This document shows positions 1-10,381 of a stretch of DNA of 64,000 bases, in pieces; position 1 is the stretch's first letter; each line of letters starts with the position of its first letter. Source of the stretch: Lederbergia lenta NBRC 16444 (GTDB lineage Bacteria; Bacillota; Bacilli; Bacillales; Bacillaceae_C); NCBI RefSeq assembly GCF_001591545.1, contig NZ_BCVC01000012.1:1-64000 (forward strand). The letters are read 5' to 3'. The position numbers and the translations under genes were made by a program. The notes beneath the pieces were generated by a model that worked only from the letters and a program-made list of their open reading frames with translations, was not told where the DNA came from and searched no databases.

Positions 1-88
1 AATATGTATTAATGTGCAATATATAAAACCATTTCCTTCATTTTAAATTCTAATTGAAGATGTTTTTTGCTTTTAAAAGAATATTTAC

Positions 89-117
89 TTGAAAAGTTTA
101 TTCAAAGAATGTATACT
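89..117 (+). promoter_or_regulatory. sigma-A promoter directly upstream of 5S rRNA
   Basis: TTGAAA (89-94), a 17-bp spacer and TATACT (112-117) form a near-consensus sigma-A promoter. Its predicted start, near 124, lies about 25 bases before the 5S. Either the 5S has its own promoter or this is an internal promoter in the 23S-5S spacer. The window begins too late to show whether a 23S gene precedes it. Confidence 0.6.
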
Positions 118-149
118 AATGTAAGTAAGACCAACACATAATTGTGTAT

Positions 150-266
150 GTCTGGTGATGATTGCGAAGAGGTCACACCCGTTCCCATCTCGAACACGGC
201 AGTTAAGCTCTTCAGCGCCGATGGTAGTTGGGGGTTCTCCCCCTGCAAGAGCAGGACATTGCCGGG
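150..266 (+). rRNA. rrf: 5S ribosomal RNA
   Basis: The sequence matches Bacillus 5S rRNA throughout. It has the conserved GAAGAGGTCACACCCGTTCC block, the GAACACGGCAGTTAAGCTC block and the CGCCGATGGTAGT block. Its two ends (TCTGGTGATG and CATTGCCGGG) pair to close helix I. It would be the last gene of an rRNA operon running rightward. The maturing enzyme RNase M5 is encoded at 30696-31253. End positions are accurate to about 2 bases. Confidence 0.95.
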
Positions 267-273
267 CACATAA

Positions 274-316
274 AATAACACGATAAGGTGATTCACCTAG
301 TCGTGTTATTTTTTTA
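274..316 (+). terminator. Rho-independent terminator after 5S rRNA
   Basis: AATAACACGA (274-283) pairs with TCGTGTTATT (301-310) and a run of Ts follows. It ends the rRNA transcript. Read on the other strand it may also stop yaaC, which converges on it. Confidence 0.9.
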
Positions 317-344
317 TATTCTCCGAGCAAAAATAAAATATAGA

Positions 345-1307
345 TTAATTTATTTTATTCCCTTTAGAGGTGAGATATTCGAGAATCAGATACGGTCCTT
401 TTTCCTCTGTGATTGTTAGAAATGTTTCAATGAAAGGAAAATCCGTATTCGGCGTAGTTTTTAGTAATTCGAACCACCATTCTGTTTCATAGCGCGATAT
501 CATGCTTAAGTTATACAGAAGCAGGTAATGAATGATTAAGTCATGAAGATGGGTAAAGGATTGCAGTGATACAGGCAAACAGGGCTTTTGTTTAAAAAGA
601 TGATATCTAAAAGGTGGTTCGAGAGACACATTGCTATCAAAGCTAATTGTATTGTCGATCTTATCGAGCCAAGTAATAGGCCCTTGGTGTTTTGTTTCTA
701 AATATTGCCGTAATCTACTTTTATCCATAAAATATGATTCATGCACTTTGTCAGGGATATGCCAAAGATTGGATTTACCTTTTTCAAGGAAAATCATGTT
801 AGTACTATTTTTAATAAAAATGAAGGCATCATCTAGCTCAGCAATTAAGGAGAATAAATCTTGCATAATAAATTTTTCTCCTTCTAAATGTTTCACGTGA
901 AACATTTGTTCTGAAAAGTGAGTGCACAGGCCAAACTTCTGTACTTTTACTTCATCATGGTAAAATTGGTAATGACGCTTTTTTCTTTTTCTAGCTGAAA
1001 CACCGTGAGCAAGCACGGAAGTTGTACTTGGATAAAAAGGGTCGACAGTGAGCAAACATGCCTTAATCAAATGTACTAATCCATAAAAGAGCAATACTGG
1101 TTTAATGGACAAAGGAGAGATGTTTGCCTGTTTATAGAAATTTTTACCTTGTTCTAAGTAGTAAATAAAGGGATAAGAATTTTCATAGCTTTTTAATGAT
1201 GGATCTTCCAATGTTAGTTTTTGATAACAATTATTCAAGTATTTTTGGGAAGTTTCTGCTGAATGAAAGTAAATAAACTGCTTCCATATTGGGTCTTTTC
1301 TATACAA
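345..1307 (-). CDS. yaaC: YaaC-like protein of unknown function
   Basis: A 320-residue protein resembling B. subtilis YaaC (similar length), which lies between an rRNA operon and guaB, as here. The N-terminus (DPIWKQFIYFHSAETSQKYL) is the most recognisable part. I see no signal peptide or catalytic motif, and the function of the family is not known to me. Translation starts at a TTG, chosen because a GGAGGTGG ribosome-binding site lies just upstream on the minus strand. The gene is divergent from guaB and convergent with the 5S gene. A perfect parS sequence sits inside the coding region (889-904), so this stretch also carries a chromosome-segregation signal. Confidence 0.85.
   Translation of the reverse strand: MYRKDPIWKQFIYFHSAETSQKYLNNCYQKLTLEDPSLKSYENSYPFIYYLEQGKNFYKQANISPLSIKPVLLFYGLVHLIKACLLTVDPFYPSTTSVLAHGVSARKRKKRHYQFYHDEVKVQKFGLCTHFSEQMFHVKHLEGEKFIMQDLFSLIAELDDAFIFIKNSTNMIFLEKGKSNLWHIPDKVHESYFMDKSRLRQYLETKHQGPITWLDKIDNTISFDSNVSLEPPFRYHLFKQKPCLPVSLQSFTHLHDLIIHYLLLYNLSMISRYETEWWFELLKTTPNTDFPFIETFLTITEEKGPYLILEYLTSKGNKIN
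889..904. promoter_or_regulatory. parS: parS centromere site (ParB/Spo0J binding)
   Basis: TGTTTCACGTGAAACA is the exact 16-bp palindromic parS consensus bound by Spo0J/ParB in Bacillus and most bacteria. It lies inside yaaC. ParB loads here, spreads over the flanking DNA and recruits SMC to the origin region. Finding it next to guaB fits an origin-proximal location. I saw no second perfect copy in the window. Confidence 0.93.
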
Positions 1308-1356
1308 TTATTACCACCTCCAAGTTATTTGAAAAATGGAACTTAACTACATATCC

Positions 1357-1385
1357 TTGACAGTATTTTAACCAATTGATAACCT
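1357..1385 (+). promoter_or_regulatory. Probable guaB promoter
   Basis: A perfect TTGACA lies at 1357-1362 in the divergent yaaC-guaB gap. The -10 is less clear: TAACCT at a 17-bp spacing, or GATAAC at 15. The -35 is convincing and the exact -10 is not. Confidence 0.4.
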
Positions 1386-1418
1386 ACTAATAATATTTTC
1401 GGGCAGGAGGAAGAATAA

Positions 1419-2885
<1,467 letters not shown>

Positions 2886-2902
2886 TGCGGGGAGATTGGC
2901 TG

Positions 2903-2947
2903 GGCAGGACCATGTACACATACGTTCATGGGTTTCTGCCTTTTTTT
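2903..2947 (+). terminator. Terminator after guaB
   Basis: GGCAG (2903-2907) and CTGCC (2936-2940) enclose an inner CCATG/CATGG pair, followed by seven Ts. It isolates guaB from dacA. Confidence 0.75.
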
Positions 2948-3036
2948 GTGCTTAATTATTACGTTTGTCACCTACTCAATCATTCATAACTATGATAAAA
3001 TGCAAAAGTGTACATATAATGTTGGAGGGTTTACAT

Positions 3037-4377
3037 GTGAAAAAATCACCAAAAGTGCTAGTTTCTTTATCTATAGCAATATTGATGCTATTAAGTTTGA
3101 TTCAAATACCTGATCGTACCTATGCCAAGGATTCTTTAAATATAAATGCTGATGCAGCTATTGTAGTAGAAGCAAGTACGGGTAAAATTTTATATGCAAA
3201 AAATGAAGATACGGCGCTGGGTATTGCGTCAATGACGAAAATGATGACAGAGTATCTCATGTTCGAGGCTATTAAGGAAAAGAAAATTACATGGGACCAA
3301 GAACAGATAATAAGTGAGTATGTTCATCAAGTTTCTAAAGATACAGCATTATCGAATGTAGGGCTTGAAGTTGGAAAGCCATACACAATAAGGGAATTAT
3401 ACGAAGCATTAGCAATCTACTCCGCAAATGGGGCAACTATTGCCATTGCAGAGGCGATTGCTGGTTCAGAAACAAAGTTTGTGAAGATGATGAATGAAAA
3501 GGCAAAAGAACTAGGATTAGATAATTATAATTTTGTTAATTCAACTGGATTGAATAATCAAAGTTTAAATGGTCAGCATCCTGAAGGGACAGGACCAGAG
3601 GATGAGAGCGTCATGTCTGCCCGGTCAACGGCCAAACTTGCTGCTCAATTGATGAAAGACTATCCGGAAGTTCTGGAAACATCTAGTGTACCAACAATGA
3701 AATTTCGTGATTTGATTGGCGAAATGACTAACTGGAACAAAATGCTACCTGGACTAGATTATGAATATCCAGGTGTTGATGGATTAAAGACTGGTACCAC
3801 CGATTTTGCTGGACGCAGCTTTACGGGAACAGCTATGCGAGATGGAATGCGGGTCATTACTGTTGTAATGAATGCGAAGGATTCAGATGGCAATAGCAGT
3901 GATAAAGGAAGATTTGGCGAAACAAAAAAATTGATGGATTATGCTTTTACTAATTTTTCAATGAAAGAAATATTTCCTAAGGGCTATGAAATAAAAGGAC
4001 ATAAATCCTTACCTGTGACAAAGGGTAAAGAAAAATCAGTCAAAATTCATACGGACGAACCGTTAAAAATGCTCATTAAAAATGGAGATGAAAAGTCATT
4101 TAAGCCTGTATTTACAATTGATAAAAAGAAAATGAACAAAGATGGAATGTTAACAGCTCCCCTAAAGAAGGGTGAACAAATAGGTACTCTTGGGGCAGTC
4201 CAAGAAGGAAATGAAGACTTTGGCTTCCTAGAGAAGGACTATACTCAAACAGTAAAAGTTGTAACAACTGAGAAAGTAGAAAAGGCAAATTGGTTTGTCC
4301 TCATGATGCGTGGTGTAGGCAGCTTTTTCTCTGATGTTTGGGGAAGTGTAACGGATATGGTCAAAGGCTGGTTCTAA
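3037..4377 (+). CDS. dacA: D-alanyl-D-alanine carboxypeptidase (PBP5)
   Basis: The major low-mass penicillin-binding protein. It trims the terminal D-Ala from peptidoglycan stem peptides outside the membrane. From the GTG start at 3037 it is 446 residues, close to B. subtilis DacA. This start has GGAGGG 7 bases upstream and puts a signal peptide first, with likely cleavage after Ala30 (TYA/KD). The three serine-peptidase motifs are visible: SMTK with Ser65 and Lys68, SAN at 129-131, and KTG at 251-253. The C-terminal beta domain ends in an amphipathic helix, ending VTDMVKGWF, that would anchor the protein to the outer face of the membrane. An upstream ATG at 2965 is in frame but lacks a ribosome-binding site. 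Confidence 0.97.
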   Translation: MKKSPKVLVSLSIAILMLLSLIQIPDRTYAKDSLNINADAAIVVEASTGKILYAKNEDTALGIASMTKMMTEYLMFEAIKEKKITWDQEQIISEYVHQVSKDTALSNVGLEVGKPYTIRELYEALAIYSANGATIAIAEAIAGSETKFVKMMNEKAKELGLDNYNFVNSTGLNNQSLNGQHPEGTGPEDESVMSARSTAKLAAQLMKDYPEVLETSSVPTMKFRDLIGEMTNWNKMLPGLDYEYPGVDGLKTGTTDFAGRSFTGTAMRDGMRVITVVMNAKDSDGNSSDKGRFGETKKLMDYAFTNFSMKEIFPKGYEIKGHKSLPVTKGKEKSVKIHTDEPLKMLIKNGDEKSFKPVFTIDKKKMNKDGMLTAPLKKGEQIGTLGAVQEGNEDFGFLEKDYTQTVKVVTTEKVEKANWFVLMMRGVGSFFSDVWGSVTDMVKGWF

Positions 4378-4482
4378 AAGAACTATAAGTGTCGCTTTGG
4401 AATTTTGTTTAATGAGTCGTTTTTTGCCCAAAGATATTTTATACATATCTTTTGTGGCTGGATAAGGACTTGTAAATTTCTT

Positions 4483-4514
4483 ATCCCTCCCTGTATTGAC
4501 AGGGGGGGATTTTT
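4483..4514 (+). terminator. Terminator after dacA
   Basis: ATCCCTCCCTGT (4483-4494) pairs with ACAGGGGGGGAT (4499-4510) and runs into Ts. Confidence 0.85.
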
Positions 4515-4602
4515 ATAGTTTACTAAATGGTATCGTATTATTCCGATAGTTTAAATAAGACAGAAAAAAAAGCATCATTTAACTTTAAAGGGGCGACTGG
4601 AA

Positions 4603-5484
4603 ATGAGAACTGGAACAGATCGAGTAAAACGCGGCATGGCAGAAATGCAAAAAGGCGGCGTAATCATGGATGTTATTAACGCAGAGCAAGCAAAATTAGC
4701 AGAAGAGGCTGGAGCTGTAGCGGTCATGGCGCTAGAGCGTGTTCCTTCTGATATTCGAGCTGCAGGCGGTGTAGCAAGAATGGCTGATCCAACTATTGTA
4801 GAGGAAGTAATGGCAGCTGTTTCTATTCCAGTAATGGCGAAAGCCCGCATTGGTCATATTGTAGAAGCTCGTGTGTTAGAAGCAATGGGTGTTGATTATA
4901 TAGATGAGAGTGAAGTATTAACTCCTGCTGATGAAGAGTTCCATTTAAATAAAAAAGAATACACAGTACCATTTGTTTGTGGTTGCCGTGATCTAGGAGA
5001 AGCAACTCGAAGAATCGGTGAAGGTGCTTCTATGCTTAGAACAAAAGGTGAGCCGGGAACTGGAAATATTGTTGAGGCTGTTAGACATATTAGAAAAGTA
5101 AATGCACAAGTACGCAAAGTTTCTTATATGAATGAAGATGAATTAATGACAGAAGCTAAACTACTTGGTGCACCATATGAACTTTTATTGGAAATTAAAC
5201 GAACAGGTCGTTTGCCAGTTGTTAACTTTGCAGCGGGCGGTGTAGCGACGCCGGCTGACGCTGCGTTAATGATGCAACTAGGTGCTGATGGTGTGTTTGT
5301 TGGATCTGGTATTTTTAAATCAGAGAATCCTGAGAAATTTGCTCGTGCAATTGTAGAAGCGACTACGCATTATCAAGATTATGCAAAAATTGCAGAACTT
5401 TCAAAAGGACTGGGCACACCAATGAAGGGGCTTGAAATCTCTACACTAGCGCCAGAACAGCGGATGCAAGAGCGCGGGTGGTAA
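4603..5484 (+). CDS. pdxS: Pyridoxal 5'-phosphate synthase, PdxS subunit
   Basis: The synthase half of the DXP-independent vitamin B6 route. It joins ribose 5-phosphate, glyceraldehyde 3-phosphate and ammonia into PLP, and assembles as a dodecamer with PdxT. The 293-residue TIM barrel is of typical length. Lys80 in VMAKARIGH and Lys148 in [10 protein letters not shown] correspond to the two covalent-intermediate lysines. The ATG has an AAAGGGG ribosome-binding site. pdxT starts one base after its stop codon, so the two are translated as a pair. The product supplies the PLP cofactor for mccA, mccB, cysK and the decarboxylase in this window. Confidence 0.98.
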   Translation: MRTGTDRVKRGMAEMQKGGVIMDVINAEQAKLAEEAGAVAVMALERVPSDIRAAGGVARMADPTIVEEVMAAVSIPVMAKARIGHIVEARVLEAMGVDYIDESEVLTPADEEFHLNKKEYTVPFVCGCRDLGEATRRIGEGASMLRTKGEPGTGNIVEAVRHIRKVNAQVRKVSYMNEDELMTEAKLLGAPYELLLEIKRTGRLPVVNFAAGGVATPADAALMMQLGADGVFVGSGIFKSENPEKFARAIVEATTHYQDYAKIAELSKGLGTPMKGLEISTLAPEQRMQERGW

Positions 5485-5485
5485 A

Positions 5486-6085
5486 GTGAAAGATTTACTC
5501 AAGGTTGGTATACTAGGGCTTCAAGGGGCAATACAAGAGCATGTACAAGCTGTTGAAGAATGCGGAGTACAGGCAGTTATCATAAAAAATGTAGAACAAC
5601 TTGTTGATCTAGATGGGCTAATTCTTCCAGGTGGAGAAAGTACGACGATGCGAAGACTACTTGATCAGTATCACTTTGTGGAGCCAATTCAGGCATTTGC
5701 ACAAAGTGGGAAGCCGATATTTGGAACGTGTGCGGGTTTAATATTGCTTGCTAAGAAAATAAATGGAACCGATGAAGTTCATTTAGGATTAATGGATGTC
5801 GTTGTAGAACGCAACTCATTTGGTCGCCAGCGCGATAGTTTTGAAGCTGATATAGCAATTGCTGGATTAACTAATTCAATGACTGCTGTGTTTATAAGAG
5901 CTCCTCATATTACTGAAGCTGGTGAAAATGTGGAAGTATTAGCAAAGTATGATGGTAGAATTGTTGCAGTAAAAGAAGGTTCATTACTTGCCTGCTCATT
6001 CCATCCAGAATTAACTGATGATCATAGTTTGACAAATTACTTTATTGAAATGATTAGAAAAACGCAAAGTGCCCGCCAGATGTGA
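5486..6085 (+). CDS. pdxT: Pyridoxal 5'-phosphate synthase glutaminase, PdxT subunit
   Basis: The class I glutamine amidotransferase that feeds ammonia to PdxS. The catalytic triad is visible: Cys82 in FGTCAGLI, and His173 and Glu175 in [10 protein letters not shown]. The oxyanion motif LPGGEST is at about 48-54. The 199 residues start at a GTG one base downstream of the pdxS stop, and the N-terminus KVGILGLQG is conserved. It is the second and last gene of the pdxST operon. The serS leader promoter follows about 50 bases on, and I saw no strong terminator between them. Confidence 0.97.
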   Translation: MKDLLKVGILGLQGAIQEHVQAVEECGVQAVIIKNVEQLVDLDGLILPGGESTTMRRLLDQYHFVEPIQAFAQSGKPIFGTCAGLILLAKKINGTDEVHLGLMDVVVERNSFGRQRDSFEADIAIAGLTNSMTAVFIRAPHITEAGENVEVLAKYDGRIVAVKEGSLLACSFHPELTDDHSLTNYFIEMIRKTQSARQM

Positions 6086-6135
6086 AAAATGCAGTTGGGA
6101 CATTTGGAACAATGTAGGATATACAGATAAAAAAT

Positions 6136-6164
6136 TTGCAATTAGCTATACTATATAGTATAGT
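6136..6164 (+). promoter_or_regulatory. Promoter of the serS T-box leader, overlapping an 18-bp palindrome
   Basis: TTGCAA (6136-6141), 17 bp, TATAGT (6159-6164). The perfect palindrome CTATACTATATAGTATAG (6146-6163) covers the spacer and most of the -10. The predicted transcription start is near 6171. Confidence 0.65.
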
Positions 6165-6170
6165 ATGAGC

Positions 6171-6416
6171 AAATTTATAAGAGCTAACATGTTGAGAGGA
6201 AATAGTAACAGATATGCAGTCTTCAGAGAGTCGATGGCGGGTGTGAATCGACGGCGCTTCCTGTGAATCCATCCTTGAGTAAGATGCCGAAAGCCATAGG
6301 CCTGTAAGCATTTTCGGTTCAAAGCCGTTATCTTATTAAGAGGAAAGCACAATGCTTTCAATTTGGGTGGCAACGCGGGTAACTCTCGTCCCTTTTGGGG
6401 ATGGGAGTTTTTGTTT
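6171..6416 (+). promoter_or_regulatory. T-box riboswitch controlling serS
   Basis: The leader carries the diagnostic T-box core, AATTTGGGTGGCAACGCGG (6360-6378), which pairs with the acceptor end of uncharged tRNA. It is followed by an intrinsic terminator (ACTCTCGTCCC at 6382-6392 with GGGATGGGAGT at 6398-6408, then Ts). Stem I lies at about 6220-6300. A serine specifier codon should lie in its bulge, but I could not fix it with confidence. Uncharged tRNA-Ser would stabilise the antiterminator and switch serS on. Confidence 0.92.
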
Positions 6417-6434
6417 TGTGTAAAATAATTTTAA

Positions 6435-7730
<1,296 letters not shown>

Positions 7731-7731
7731 T

Positions 7732-7772
7732 TTAAAATGGCTCATAAAAAAATAATTTATGAGCCATTTTAA
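7732..7772 (+). terminator. Terminator after serS
   Basis: A long perfect hairpin: TAAAATGGCTCATAAA pairs with TTTATGAGCCATTTTA. It lies between serS and the tRNA promoter. Confidence 0.8.
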
Positions 7773-7776
7773 AGTG

Positions 7777-7805
7777 TTGACATCTATTTAAAATACTGCT
7801 ATTAT
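7777..7805 (+). promoter_or_regulatory. tRNA-Ser promoter
   Basis: TTGACA (7777-7782), 17 bp, TATTAT (7800-7805). The same pair of boxes and the same spacing recur before tRNA-Met at 51521. Confidence 0.8.
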
Positions 7806-7820
7806 TATTTTTGTTGCCAC

Positions 7821-7913
7821 GGAGGTATACCCAAGTCTGGCTGAAGGGATCGGTCTTGAAAACCGACAGGGGAGTCAAATCCCGCGGGGGTTCGAATCCC
7901 TCTACCTCCTCCA
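7821..7913 (+). tRNA. tRNA-Ser (anticodon TGA)
   Basis: A class II tRNA with a long variable arm. The acceptor stem GGAGGTA pairs with TACCTCC. The anticodon loop CTTGAAA carries TGA, reading UCA and, by wobble, other UCN codons. The T-arm contains GGTTCGAATCC, and the CCA end is encoded. Position 73 is T, where G is more usual for bacterial tRNA-Ser. It has its own promoter and terminator, so it is a single-gene unit. Confidence 0.97.
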
Positions 7914-7944
7914 TTAACATAGCGCATAAATATTGGAGAATAAC

Positions 7945-7974
7945 AAACCCGCTGCATCTTTGCAGCGGGTTTTA
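7945..7974. terminator. Terminator after tRNA-Ser, probably bidirectional
   Basis: AAACCCGCTGCA pairs with TGCAGCGGGTTT around a TCTT loop, with Ts following. On the minus strand it lies just past the stop codon of sleL and may serve both. Confidence 0.88.
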
Positions 7975-8003
7975 TTGTGTGCTTTACTTCATATTCCTCT
8001 ATA

Positions 8004-9287
8004 CTATTTTTTTACTATGTGAAAGTTATCAGTAATTAGCAGCCAGTTTTGTGGAAAAGAGAGACCAAGTTTCCAATAGCTGACCCCACGTAGGTTTAAT
8101 TCTTTCACAAGATCAAATTTGGCCTGAATCGATCTAGCATCTTCGAACCATACTTCATGTTTTTTTCCATCGTTGTCCGTGTAATTGAAAAATGGCGCTT
8201 GAGATGTTTCGTCATATTGAATAGCGACTTGGTTGGTAACTGCAATTTGAATAGCTTGTTGAGGGCTGATAGCTTTTGCAGTTGTACCTTGAACGAATGG
8301 AAGCGTCCAGTCATATCCGTACAAATTTTGCCCCATCAAAATTTTGTTTGCAGGTATTTCAGATAATGCATATTCAAGTACATTACGGACAGGTCCGATT
8401 GGTGAGACTGCCATCGCTGGGCCGCCGCTATATCCCCATTCATATGTCATTATCACTGTATAATCGACGATTTCACCATGTGCTTTGTAATCATGACCTT
8501 CATACCATTCTCCTGTTTGTGTCGCACTGGTTTTTGGAGCTAATGCGGTAGAAATCATTAAGCCTTCAGCATGCAAACGATCGCGGGCAACCCGTAAAAA
8601 TTGGTTATAAGCTTCACGATCAGTTGGAAGAATACGTTCCAAGTCAAAATGGACATCGCCAAAGCCAACTCGTTTTGCTTCGTTAATAATATTTGTCAAA
8701 AACGTATTCTGTACTTGGTTATCCGTAAGAAGAACATGAACGAGTTCTGTACTGAATTGCCCGCTTTCTTGATTAGCCACCACCATAACGAGTAAATTAT
8801 TATTGGACTGGGCAATGGCGGGAAAATTATTCAGTGGGGGTGCGGAAAGTGAGCCATCTCGCTTGGCCAAGTATGCAAATGGAGATAGATAAGTTAAATA
8901 AGGAGCGGCTTTACGAGCACTTAATTCAAGGGCTTCTGAGACTGTTCCTCCAAAAGGTTCAACATAAGCATTAAATTCACGATCTGACTTTTGCCTAGGG
9001 GGAATATAGAGCCGCATACCAATCATGAGCGGTTGATTGATAGTTATACCATTTATACGGGCGAGCTCCTGATATGGAACACCGAATTTTATACCAATGG
9101 ACCAGAAGCTATCCCCACTCTCCACCCAGTAAAAGCTACCTATTATGGGGATGACAAGAGCTTGCCCAACGACCAACTGATTGGGATTAGGCAGCTCATT
9201 AGCATCTGCAATCACATCTGGAGTGACGCTATAGCGGGCCGCAATGGAACTCAATGTCTGAGTGGGTTCGACAATATGAATTTGCAT
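8004..9287 (-). CDS. sleL: Spore-cortex N-acetylglucosaminidase with two LysM domains
   Basis: It matches B. subtilis YaaH and SleL of the B. cereus group, spore proteins that degrade cortex muropeptides at germination. From the ATG at 9287, which has AAGGAGG on the minus strand, it is 427 residues, the same as YaaH. Two LysM peptidoglycan-binding repeats fill about residues 1-95. The GH18 barrel follows. Its catalytic motif is DVHFDLE, in which the final Glu is the proton donor. A longer in-frame start exists 16 codons upstream but lacks a ribosome-binding site. There is no signal peptide, as expected for a protein packed into the spore from the mother cell. Its two neighbours point the other way. 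Confidence 0.93.
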   Translation of the reverse strand: MQIHIVEPTQTLSSIAARYSVTPDVIADANELPNPNQLVVGQALVIPIIGSFYWVESGDSFWSIGIKFGVPYQELARINGITINQPLMIGMRLYIPPRQKSDREFNAYVEPFGGTVSEALELSARKAAPYLTYLSPFAYLAKRDGSLSAPPLNNFPAIAQSNNNLLVMVVANQESGQFSTELVHVLLTDNQVQNTFLTNIINEAKRVGFGDVHFDLERILPTDREAYNQFLRVARDRLHAEGLMISTALAPKTSATQTGEWYEGHDYKAHGEIVDYTVIMTYEWGYSGGPAMAVSPIGPVRNVLEYALSEIPANKILMGQNLYGYDWTLPFVQGTTAKAISPQQAIQIAVTNQVAIQYDETSQAPFFNYTDNDGKKHEVWFEDARSIQAKFDLVKELNLRGVSYWKLGLSFPQNWLLITDNFHIVKK

Positions 9288-9419
9288 GTGATTCCTCCTT
9301 AACCAATGAATAGCTGACACTAGTGTATGAACCAAATTATTTGGTTAGACGCATCTAAGGAAAAAAAGATAAATTATTGATAATATAGTAAGATGAAATC
9401 CTAAATAAGGAGACTAATT

Positions 9420-9947
9420 ATGACGCATCAAAACGATGAATATTATATGCGACTTGCTATAGATGAGGCTAAAAAAGCTGAGAAAATTAATGAAGTTCCA
9501 ATCGGAGCTATTGTTGTTCTTAATGGTGAGGTTATTTCCAGCGCATATAATCTTCGAGAAACAGAGCAAAATGCTATAGCGCATGCAGAGCTTTTAGCCA
9601 TAGATAGGGCGTGTAAAAAACTAGGTACGTGGAGACTTGAAGATGCAGAGCTGTATGTGACGCTAGAGCCATGTCCGATGTGTAGTGGAGCTATTCTTTT
9701 ATCGAGAGTTAAAAAAGTGGTTTACGGAGCTCCAGATTCAAAGGGAGGCTGTGCAGGTACATTAATGAATTTACTTACGGATCATCGTTTCAATCATCAG
9801 AGTGAAGTGAAAACAGGAGTGCTTGAAAGGGAATGTGGAGATTTATTAAGTAATTTCTTTCGCCGTATACGTGAAGAAAAGAAACGAAGAAAATTGAAGG
9901 AGTCGGAAATTAGAACTACAAAGCGGATTGATGTTGACTTGTCGTAG
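9420..9947 (+). CDS. tadA: tRNA-specific adenosine deaminase
   Basis: It deaminates the wobble adenosine A34 of tRNA-Arg(ACG) to inosine. It is a 175-residue cytidine-deaminase-fold protein with the zinc/catalytic signature His55-Ala-Glu57 and Pro-Cys85-Pro-Met-Cys88. A basic C-terminal tail (EEKKRRKLKE) would contact RNA. The start has an AAGGAG ribosome-binding site. It precedes the SRP RNA and dnaX, as in other Bacillaceae. Guanine and cytosine deaminases share the fold, but the PCPMC context and location favour TadA. Confidence 0.95.
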   Translation: MTHQNDEYYMRLAIDEAKKAEKINEVPIGAIVVLNGEVISSAYNLRETEQNAIAHAELLAIDRACKKLGTWRLEDAELYVTLEPCPMCSGAILLSRVKKVVYGAPDSKGGCAGTLMNLLTDHRFNHQSEVKTGVLERECGDLLSNFFRRIREEKKRRKLKESEIRTTKRIDVDLS

Positions 9948-10033
9948 TAAGAATCCTGAAATTTGTTCATTTCCGAACACAATTGATTTTCAGGACCTTG
10001 TAAGAAATTAATTTAACCTCATGAGTCCAACCA

Positions 10034-10062
10034 TTGATTTATTTAATAAAAAGGAGTATAAT
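10034..10062 (+). promoter_or_regulatory. ffs promoter
   Basis: TTGATT (10034-10039), 17 bp, consensus TATAAT (10057-10062). The start is predicted 6-8 bases downstream, at the first base of the SRP RNA. Confidence 0.8.
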
Positions 10063-10066
10063 CAGA

Positions 10067-10339
10067 GATACCGTGCTAGATGGGGAAATAGCGGAGCCTT
10101 GTAACCCGCAATCCGCTCCAGCGGGGTTGAATCCCTTCTAGAGGCTGATGTTCTGTAAGGTCTGCCTTAAGTAAGTGGTGTTGACACTCGGGTCTTGCGC
10201 AATGGGAATCCATGAACCATGTCAGGTCCGGAAGGAAGCAGCATTAAGTGGAACCTCTCATGTGCCGCAGGGTAGCCTGAGTCGAGCTAACTGCTTAAGT
10301 AACGCTTGTGGAGCACAGTCGAAGGAAGGTGCACGGTAT
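10067..10339 (+). ncRNA. ffs: Signal recognition particle RNA, large Bacillus type (scRNA)
   Basis: About 272 nt, the long SRP RNA typical of Bacillus, which contains an Alu-like domain as well as the S domain. The Ffh-binding region is plain: CATGTCAGGTCCGGAAGGA followed by AGCAGC. The ends (TACCGTGC and GCACGGTA) pair to close the molecule. It has its own consensus promoter and a strong terminator. With Ffh and FtsY it directs nascent membrane proteins to the translocon. Confidence 0.97.
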
Positions 10340-10353
10340 TTAATTTATGATAT

Positions 10354-10381
10354 AAACCCATCCAACTCGGATGGGTTTTTT
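10354..10381 (+). terminator. Terminator after ffs
   Basis: AAACCCATCC pairs with GGATGGGTTT around a 5-base loop, then Ts. Confidence 0.93.

Noticed and set aside
85-330. Minus-strand frames of 64-81 codons across the 5S region
   Set aside because: They are read through the conserved 5S rRNA and have no ribosome-binding site.
2965-3036. Longer dacA start at 2965
   Set aside because: No ribosome-binding site and it would put 24 residues before the signal peptide; the GTG at 3037 has GGAGGG at the right distance.
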